Below are positions 39,501-50,168 of a stretch of DNA of 64,000 nucleotides, in pieces. This DNA comes from Hofstenia miamia (Eukaryota; Xenacoelomorpha; Acoela). The position numbers were made by a program, and so were the translations under genes. The stretch spans positions 2,472,174 through 2,536,173 of the forward strand of contig SCFE01000009.1 in NCBI GenBank assembly GCA_004352715.1, read 5' to 3'. How positions within the stretch are numbered: the first letter of the stretch is position 1; every line of letters begins with the position of its first letter. The notes under the pieces are model-generated. The model made no database searches, had not been told where the DNA came from, and worked only from the letters and a program-made list of their open reading frames with translations.

Positions 39501-42500
39501 TTGATAAAACCTGGTTAATGCATTCATGATAGACTTGTTAGTTAACAACAGATATAATGTCGAAATGGGGAATAAAAACAGTAATTTTATGCAAAAGCAT
39601 ACCATATACTTTAAGGGTTGAAAGTAAATGTCAGTAAAGCACCAAAATTTTGAAAAAGCAAAACTTAAAAAAATTGCTGTAGTGCGGAATAACCCACCTT
39701 GTGGCAAATAAAGCTAAGCTATACAAGAATTTTCGATACATCACTGTTAATTTAATTTTTAATCAACATGTATTAGACAATGAAACTAACTACTGTAATT
39801 CGTGTATTGAACAGGGCTTTCAAAGTTTGACGCAAACTAAATTTAAAATTTGAATACTTCTCAAACTTTGATTTGAGAATTTTAATATTTGATACTTTGG
39901 TTTCAAGTTTGATATTTCTTAGAAATAATTCTTAAATATAAAAGAAGTGCATATTTATTAGACTAATGTGTGATTAAATATACATTTACCAATGAGGTAG
40001 GCTAAAAACCACATAATGTAGATTTTACCTATATTTTTGTAGCAATACGGAGTATATATATTAGAACATATATTAATCATGCATAGTACATAGAAAGAAA
40101 ATATTATTATTGTATGAAGACATTGTAGTAAATGTCCCTGTGACTTTAAAGAATGCTGAATTTGCTTATTCAATTATTCCATGCAAATCAAGAAAACAGA
40201 GCAACATACATGATAGTCACAAAGTTAGAAAAATGTGTTCACTTCTAGCTTAAAGTGGTACTACACCTTTGGGTTTTTTTTAGGTTTAGGTTTTCACAAA
40301 TTGGCTTATTGGATACACCATGGAAAAAAGAATAATTGAAAAAAAATTTTTTTCTTACGCATATATTATGCTAATTATCCAAGGTGGCGGCCGAAAAACA
40401 GGTGATTTTGGACAATTTTTTGAAACATGATACCACATTTAAATATTGTAGTTGGTTATTAAACTGAATATATTTATGGAGCTCAATACCTTCTCCAGTG
40501 CATCATGTTTTGATTTTTTGAATATTTCTGATTTTACTGTAAAATCTGACTTTAATTGAGATTTTTAAAAATTTTGGATAAATCGAACCTAATTAATATG
40601 TATATGCAAAATATTTCAACACATATGCTAGATATGGAAAAAAACAAAACATGGTGCACTAGCCACAGTATTAGCTAATCAAATCCAAAATCTGAGAGGA
40701 AAATATTGAAATTTCACATTAGTAGAGTGTTTCAAATGTACAGAGAATGACAAAAATTTCATTTTGAGAAAAATGTATTTGAAAATTTATTTAAAAAATC
40801 AAAATGATCCAGCACCATATGATGCCTCTTCCTCAGTTGCTTTTGAGTCCAAATAGCTTTTTCTCTTAGCCCTCAATGTTTTCTCTTACTTTTTGTTGTG
40901 TCACTACATTTATTGAGCGATTTTGACAAATGCTGCTGGTCAACTAAGCGACACGCTTCATTTGTGAAATGTCCAGGTGAAATTCCTAAGTCTTCAAGCA
41001 GTCTGATTGTTGAAGCACTGCCATTAGGAAATTGCATGATGGCCATATATACCGCCAATTTAAGTGTTAACAACTGTACATACGCATTTTTAGGACATCT
41101 GTCCCAAATTAATTGATTTAGGCATTCATTAGAGTTTTCAGTTAGACCATGTGTACACTTATTATCAGCCTTGGTCAGATCTTTATAGATAAGCAATACC
41201 TTGTCAAAAATACACTCAGGTAGTCCAGGACCATGTTTACAGCTGTCTTTGTTCCTTTGGTAGCCACACCAGCTATCAGGTCCTGTCGAACATAAGTCAT
41301 GTAATGGCTTGCCATCAGTAGAGGCAACATGATAGAGGCCGGGCCTTATTAAAAACTGCATATTAGGAACACAATTGAGATTCCCTCTTACCGAAAAACC
41401 ATAATAGTTTTGCAGAGTATCAACTATTTTCTTTGTTAAACGATCTCTATCATCAATTACTTTTCCATCAGCCAATGTTTGACCCTTATTATCACGTTTC
41501 AGATCACGTAGTCTCCCACAAACATGTTTTTCCACATGGCCGATGCACTCAATTTTTTAAGGCAGAACATCATTGTATGGATTACTTTTCACAACTCTAT
41601 TGTAAGTCGAAGAATCTCCGTCCCCAAACATTTTTACACAGCGCAATCCATGTTTTACCTAGGAACGGTTAAACATTTTCACAGTTCCGGTACTTTCCAT
41701 ATTACCAGGTGAACCCTCATAGTTAATATGACAGACATGTTTTGCCTGCCATTCCTTGAATGCTACATAATTTACTGAAGAAGTGATATAATCAATATTA
41801 AAACACATTTAAAGGTTTATATGTCCGATGTTTACCGATAAATTGGAGACGATTTTTCCACCGGCAGACTTCAGAACAACTTGGTAAGCCAGGAAGTGAA
41901 ACTAAGTTTGTGATTGACTTAGACAGGTAATGTGATCCAATTGAATTTGATTGTATACAGCAAAAAGATATTTAACCAGGGTGTACAGAGTTCTTCATTT
42001 TCACCCCTGAAAAAGTGAATTAAAAGTGAAATTCAACAAGGGTGCATTAAAAGTAATTTTTGCCAAAATGATGCTCTTGAAAATTTTGAAAAATTCAGTT
42101 TTTGAAGATGTAGTACCACCTTAATTATCAAACATGCTAAGTGAATGAGTCCCAGCGTTTTACTTAAGTGAATGAATTTACACTGCCATTCTTAATGCCT
42201 GTCAGAGGTTCTCATTTTCAATATTAACCATAATTCTAAACATACTATATATTTAAAAATTTACAATAAAATAATATTGGGGAAATCTAAAAGTGTTAAT
42301 GTTAAAATTTTGCAAAAATTTGTACATCAAAGCTTGCTCTTTAGACTTCAAAGTTTGGTTTGAAATCTGAAATTTTACAAGATTTGATTTGAAAGTTTGA
42401 AAATTTGAATTTGGTTTGAAAGCCCTGGTACTGAATACGTTATTTAATCAACTACCTTTACTTTAAAACGTGTTTAAAATTTATTAAATGAATTTTTTGT

Positions 42501-44995
42501 TTTACCCTTGCTCAAACATTCCATCCAATAGATATTTTAGAACGAAATTTTCAGCACGTTTTTTAAAAGACCAGTAAGCACAATTGCCAATTCCTTGAAA
42601 TTCGATCGGTTTTACTTCGGAAGAAAAGCATGCTTACAAGTAATTGATTTTGAATTATTGTTATTAGATGTTGTATCTTGAGAAGTTGTTGAATTTTTCA
42701 AAAAACATTTTTTAAAACTTAGTGAATATGTGTAGAATAACTGAAAAATTTTCAACTACCATTGAACTTTCATCACGCAGTGCTCGACTCGTGATGAAAT
42801 CTATAAATATTTACTCGCTGTTGTCAAGGCTGTCTTTAATAACTGCTTGGTGATCTGCAGTACTAAAAAGAAAAATTAATCAATAAATATATTTAATAGA
42901 GGTAATTTCTTGCAAACTTTGGTTCAGGTAATCAATATGAGAAATTAAATATTTCTTTTACTTTTGAAGCCTTATCACTATTGCATTTGCTTTGAGACTA
43001 GGGAATAAATAGTTATCTCAATGGTTCTTATACAACTAATAAATTCGAAAAACTTTTTGATATGATGCATTTTAAGTTAAAAAATTATATATATATATAT
43101 ACATGTGGTCTTAAATAATTTTGATGGAATCACACATTTTGCAAAAATGTTGCAGCAAGCGAGTGCCTCCAAAACCGTCTCACTCTACATCGAAGGAGTA
43201 CAACTATCAAGAGGGATACCAAAATATTCTAACCATTTTCTCAAATAAACCAATTTTTATTCATTATGGTGAATTAGCATCACTTTGAAACATAAACTTA
43301 GAGAACTACAAATTTAGTTGAGTTTAACATTTCTATTCGGAATTTCATAGTTAAACCTAAATTGATTTTTTTCAGTTCATGAAGTACTCTCTATCTTTAA
43401 TTCAAAATTATTCATAAACAACGTTAATGTTGTTTCATGAATTGCATTAATTAGCCACGCAACATTTGCAATTTCTCATTAGATATTTGAAGACATTTTT
43501 ATTTCTTTAAATCAAATTTCCTACACCTTATCACGCAATAGTTGAAATTCGGTAAGAATTATATATACATTTTCCTATATATTGAAAATTTACTTGACTG
43601 CTTTGTAAGATTTATTGGCGTTTGAATAATTCCGTTTGAAAAGCCGGTTGTAAGTCCCATTAATCATCGATGTAATACTAAAATGGATTCCTATATCAAT
43701 GCTATTATAGAGTTAGTGTTGAAATTCTTACTCAGTCTTTTTATATAATAATAATAATTTATTTTAAACCTTTATACACTACATTTTCTTATATTTGTTG
43801 TTCAAACCCTTTTCTGGATGCACTTTTTTAAGGTTTCGTTGTAGTATTTACAATGTTTCTCGCAATTTCTATAATGCTCCCTTTGCCTACTTTATATTAT
43901 ATTTTCATATTTATGTTTTTTAAACTTTTAATTTGCTTAACCTTATGCAGATATCAGCAAAGCAGGCTCAAGACTTCAAGTTGATTTGAATCAAGGCCTA
44001 TTATAATTCACATATTGTGAGCTTTGCATAGATATTTTGAACTCTTCTTATACCTGCATCTTGTCTGTTAGATGTACATCATCTGCTATAGAATCATACA
44101 GATATATCAATACAGTATATAATGTATAATCGGAATGCTATAATGTAAATTTAAATTGGGTTGTTAAATTTTCCATAATAAACTATTGTATTTACTTTGA
44201 TATTTAGGTCTTATGGATTTGGATTTTGATACTCTAGGTAGATTTGGCAATGCAATGCTCGTCGAGACTCAGAATAATTTAACTCTACCGGATTATATAA
44301 CTCCTGCTGTTTACAAAAAACTAAGTACCGTCACGCCAATTATATTGAAAGCATTTTCTGCTACAGAATTTCAAAGGGAGCTTTCTGCAGGAGTAATATT
44401 AAATATGATTAAGAACGCCATTATAGCTAAGGTAAGTCTCTTTTGATCACATTTATTGTTCTCAAATTTAAAGCAAATGTTTTTAAGTAATGAAGCACTG
44501 ATATTTCACCATTTTACTGTTGAACATTGCCCTTAAAATATTTTTTTGGATTACGTTTACTTAGAATTAAGATAATAACTATTTGAGACGTTCGCTACAT
44601 ATTGGACATTGATTCGTTTTGAGCAAATTTTTGTGCCTTTTAATATCAGAGATAGAAATGAGCAGAGTCGATTCATTCGAGGGTGGGGAAATAAAGAATA
44701 AGGTTTTTAAAATGGATACCCAGGTGATTGCGGCAAAAGCAATTTTGAGTTGAGAAGCACTGCTTTGCTATTTGTTTATATTATTTTGACTTTTGAAAAC
44801 TGATTCGGTCTTATGTATCCTTTAAGCATTAAGGTATTATAAGTATTTTGCAGTTGCGGAGTTATGAAAATCGTATCACAACTAATGTGAGAAAATACTA
44901 AGAAAACAAATATTTGGAGCAGAATTTATATTGGGGAACTGTGTAGGAAAGTAAAATAACAGACGTGGGCAATATGAGGTTGAGTTCGATATATG

Positions 44996-45027
<32 letters not shown>

Positions 45028-45665
45028 AACCGCATACCTATGTGTAAATGAGGACAAGCTGATGCAAGAATTAATGAATTGCCGATAATTAAAATAGGAC
45101 AATCAATTACTGATATTCATTGACTTTCATAGAAGGCTATGTCAATGATAATACGCAATTGTAAAGTTCTCATTTTAGAAAGAGAAATAGATTAATATTG
45201 ACAAATAATTATGAATACGTCTTCAAGATGTTATGTTGGCCTGTTACACTCATGCTCTTTGTAACACTACTTTTGATGTTTAGGTCAAATTAGGGTCCTG
45301 AGAATTAGTATATTTCTTATTCGAATGAAGTCGAACCGGTTCTTGAATCGACTCGACTCTACTAGAAATATTAAGTGGAGCTTAAAGTCAACTTTTAAAA
45401 ACCTGTGTCTTTTGTGAAATAAGTTGTAGATTTTTCTTATTTTCAAAAAGTATAAAAAATCTTTTAATTTTATCATTATTTCGTCTAAAATGTTAATTAG
45501 GATTTATGCCTACAAAACAAATAGTTATTAACTAAACATGAAATAAAGATTCTGGCTCTCCTGAAATGCTGCTTTCTTAATGCAATAATTAGATTTACGT
45601 CTTGGATTTATAAAAATCAATTTATTGTTTTGATTGTTACTCGATATTCCTAATTATATGAAATT

Positions 45666-45724
<59 letters not shown>

Positions 45725-48700
45725 NNNNNNNNNNNNNNNNNNNNNNNNNNNNNNNNNNNNNNNNNNNNNNNNNNNNNNNNNNNNNNNNNNNNNNNNNNNN
45801 NNNNNNNNNNNNNNNNNNNNNNNNNNNNNNNNNNNNNNNNNNNNNNNNNNNNNNNNNNNNNNNNNNNNNNNNNNNNNNNNNNNNNNNNNNNNNNNNNNNN
45901 NNNNNNNNNNNNNNNNNNNNNNNNNNNNNNNNNNNNNNNNNNNNNNNNNNNNNNNNNNNNNNNNNNNNNNNNNNNNNNNNNNNNNNNNNNNNNNNNNNNN
46001 NNNNNNNNNNNNNNNNNNNNNNNNNNNNNNNNNNNNNNNNNNNNNNNNNNNNNNNNNNNNNNNNNNNNNNNNNNNNNNNNNNNNNNNNNNNNNNNNNNNN
46101 NNNNNNNNNNNNNNNNNNNNNNNNNNNNNNNNNNNNNNNNNNNNNNNNNNNNNNNNNNNNNNNNNNNNNNNNNNNNNNNNNNNNNNNNNNNNNNNNNNNN
46201 NNNNNNNNNNNNNNNNNNNNNNNNNNNNNNNNNNNNNNNNNNNNNNNNNNNNNNNNNNNNNNNNNNNNNNNNNNNNNNNNNNNNNNNNNNNNNNNNNNNN
46301 NNNNNNNNNNNNNNNNNNNNNNNNNNNNNNNNNNNNNNNNNNNNNNNNNNNNNNNNNNNNNNNNNNNNNNNNNNNNNNNNNNNNNNNNNNNNNNNNNNNN
46401 NNNNNNNNNNNNNNNNNNNNNNNNNNNNNNNNNNNNNNNNNNNNNNNNNNNNNNNNNNNNNNNNNNNNNNNNNNNNNNNNNNNNNNNNNNNNNNNNNNNN
46501 NNNNNNNNNNNNNNNNNNNNNNNNNNNNNNNNNNNNNNNNNNNNNNNNNNNNNNNNNNNNNNNNNNNNNNNNNNNNNNNNNNNNNNNNNNNNNNNNNNNN
46601 NNNNNNNNNNNNNNNNNNNNNNNNNNNNNNNNNNNNNNNNNNNNNNNNNNNNNNNNNNNNNNNNNNNNNNNNNNNNNNNNNNNNNNNNNNNNNNNNNNNN
46701 NNNNNNNNNNNNNNNNNNNNNNNNTATATATATATATATATAACTATTAATAGTTCTGAGCTATCAGTTTTGGTCAAGTTTAGCCATTAGATGCTTCAGT
46801 AAAACTCTACACCTCATTTCGCCATTCATCCTAAACGGCAATCCTGGCTAAGATTTTATTTGCAGAAATTCATGTACAACTAGAAGGAATATTCAAAATA
46901 ATGTATTCATGATTATTTCTTTACCTTATCTCTAGAATGCATAGGTTGCCAGGAGGTTGCCAATAATGGACATCCTCATTTTTGGGACTGTCAAATAAAT
47001 TCAATTTTTCACATTGCCTTCCAATCAAAATACTTTTCGATAATTGTATCATGTTTTCATAGGATGACAAAATTGCGCACTGTGAATTATTGAAGAAATG
47101 TCTGCGAAAAAAGAGCATATTTTCTCTTGCATCATTAAATGATGTTGAAAAATCATCTGAATGAAAGACCACACCGTGCAACTAAGTTATTTGAGTTCAT
47201 AAAAAGAAGATTATCCTTCCAAAAATGTTTCACAAATTTTGTTCAACCTACTGAATCAAACACCGCTACTAGATTATGAATGAATTGTCCATTGGTGGTA
47301 AAATATAAGTCTCACAAATAATGGATCTTTACCTTTCAATGTGACTGAATGTGAAAGCAGACTATTTTTTTCTTCATTGAGTCTAATCTGAAGACTTTTG
47401 GAGAAAAGAGCAAATATTTTGACAAAATGGCAAGAGGGATTTGCCAAAATCATTTCAGAAAATACACTAAATTTGTTCAATGTGACACGTCGTAGACGAT
47501 CTTGGTGAATTGAATTATCAAGCAAAAGAAAAAATGTACTTTTAATATCAACACCTCATTCCAAACCCCAGGTGACCAATAACTGAAAACTCAAGCTTGA
47601 AATATTTAGGGATCATAATTCAACTAGAGAGGGAGTTAATATCCTGACAGATTGTGCCAAACATTACAGCTGCATTGGTCAATTGTAAACTTACTTTTGC
47701 AGAATGTTATGCATTCTAGGGCTAAAATAAAACAGCAATCGAATATTTAAACATTAAGCTAAATGAAATTTTCCATTTCAAAGGAATATCATTTTAAAAA
47801 CTTGTTCAGTTTTTAAATGGTATATAAATTTCAGTTTTGTCAGATTTACCTGCATATTGTCGTCGTATATAGTTGCGAAATCATCATTTAATGCTTAATT
47901 TCTATGCAAAAGCAAATGACTGTTTAGCATTCAGTGTTAACCCATTATTAGGGTTTGTAACAGCTTGGTCAGCAAAAATCAAAGTGTTTGAAACCAAAAA
48001 ATGTTTTTTGTCGGAATTGTAAATAAAAATTGTGCGAATTTTGGCAAAATTGAATATCAAAAGATCCAAAAATTATCCAAAATGTTGGAAGCATTTTACG
48101 AAATTGTTAGAAAAATTCAAACAATTTTACTAAGGAAACCTTAATAGGATTAGATAAGATTGACATTAAAATTATTCTATAATTAATTTCGCAAACTTTG
48201 TTGGTGCAGCAAATCCAATATATTTGTAAAAAAATTAAAATAAACAGTAGAAATTAAAATAATTTACCTAAAAGCGGAGTAGCTCTAAATGCCCATTGCC
48301 AAGCGCGTTCTTGATTAGAAGAGCTTGTTAGATGTAATCCTATTTTATAGAATAATGGACCTTGCATATATCCAGCCTAAATTTTATGTAAAATGATGAA
48401 ACATTTACTGACATACCCCACATCCAAACGGCATCGCTAATGAGAAAATCCCCAGTGCTAAAGGTCGTTTTTCTTTCGAGAACAAATCTCCCAGTATACT
48501 ATAAGTCACTACAACATAGCTTGCCTCTCCCATTCCAACCAAACCTCTCATCCCTACGAATATCCAAAAATAGTTGCGATCAACAAAAGAAGCTAAAATA
48601 TGCATTATTTCTACATTTCTTAGTTTTAAAATTAATAGTTTGGAAATTCAAGTTATAGTGTGTTTGCTTAGAAATAACCAAAGTATATGGATAGCTACAT

Positions 48701-50134
48701 GTATTTATTTATTAGTTGCATCCAAACCCACACATTCTAGTATGCAAATATTTCAATCAATATTTATGTATTTTTATATCAGATGTAAAAAATTATTAAG
48801 AAGAATTTATCTACTATATAATGAAAATTTTAGATGGATGCAATTTAAATTTAAATCCTCGATATTAATGATTCCAAGTACTGTAACAAATGCAAAGGAC
48901 AGATAACGTATTAGACAACGTCACATTTTCGGGAAATCCGTACAACAAACAATTAAGTTTTCCTTAAAATTACGAGTACTATTAATAGGCCTAGTAGTAA
49001 ACATCAGTTTTATTATTTTTATTCCTGATTTAGACAACTTCTCAAGTTCGGGCGCAAATTTGGAAAAAGGTTTTTTGAGAAACGTTTGTGTTTAGTCAAA
49101 ATCTTAAACAACTTTTTGTAATTTTAAAGGACAATCCGTTTTCCCACATTTGCAAACAATATTCTCCAAACCCATTAGAAAATTTAAAAATCCTGAGACA
49201 TTGGTATGTGCATTGAAGAGCTTGTTTGAATTTAAGGTTGAAAATTTTCACTAAATTTTATTTTTATGTCTAATATACTTGAAAAAATTTATTAAAAATT
49301 TTTAATCCTCTTCATACCTAATTTTAAGTTTAAGATTTAAAGGCCAATTGAATCAAAAGCGAACTCAAACTATTTTTTTATGTTGACAAGCCTCACAAAC
49401 CCATTGAGAAGTACTGTAAAGTGAATGAAGTACAAGAAAGAAGTGGATACACTAGAATGCATACAAATTCGGGCATGACAATGTAGGGTGTATGTACCAA
49501 CATGCAAAGAAACAGTTGTTTTTTGGAAATCTCTAAAACTATCTGAAAACTAGTGTGAGCTGAGAGTCACACCAAAATGAGACCGTGGGAAGGAAAGAGA
49601 AAATAAAATAATAACCTTGATTATTTTAAGGCCATCTATATGACTTTGGTAAAAATGTGTCTCCAATTTGTCAATTCGTTAGCCCAAAGTTGATATGTTA
49701 AGACTTTATAATTAGCGAATACCAAACTGAAGTCGAAAATCTTAAATTGCGATTTAGAAGAGTAGAAAAAAATGTAAACTTTGTCTTTCAAAGAATTGTT
49801 TATATTTTCTATATTATTCACAGCGGTAGGATTGACTTGCACTGTTCATTTTTGTGTAATATTCAAACCAGTTTTCTGAAATTTTGAACCATTTATTTCA
49901 ATAACTATACAGGCCAATGTCGACCTAGTCCATGTCCATGATGGTGTTCCACTTTTCAAAAAACATGATCTTACTACAAAATCATACAATGATCTCATCA
50001 GCTAAAAGTTCCTCAATGCTTAGGCCTTTAGATAATTAAATTTTTGGCCAATATACAAATAATAAAAATTTAAGCAAATAGAATAGCAAACTTTTGAATC
50101 TTCATCTATTACTTTGTCAGTCCATGAATTAAAT

Positions 50135-50168
<34 letters not shown>

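Larger units (their letters stand above)
39812..42427. mobile_element. hAT-type transposon with 8-bp target duplication, hosting a Mutator-like element
   Basis: The left end CAGGGCTTTCAAAGTTTG and the right end, read inward, CAGGGCTTTCAAACCAAA are identical for 13 bases. The flanks are GTATTGAA and GTACTGAA, a 7-of-8 match with the length hAT transposases produce. Arms of about 440 and 300 bp (TTTGAA/TTCAAA-rich) surround the inserted Mutator-like element, so without that insert this was a non-autonomous hAT element of about 740 bp. Confidence 0.8.

Noticed and set aside
40898-41712. Plus-strand frames of 60-80 codons
   Set aside because: Shadows of the Mutator-like transposase on the minus strand.
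45634-46777. Frames of about 370 codons across the N gap
   Set aside because: They consist almost entirely of unknown bases joined by TA and CT repeats.
46921-47525. Two minus-strand frames of 83-86 codons between Spinster exon C and the gap, considered as extra Spinster exons
   Set aside because: Exon C joins exon D directly with correct phase and family sequence, and these frames have no membrane-span character or family motif.
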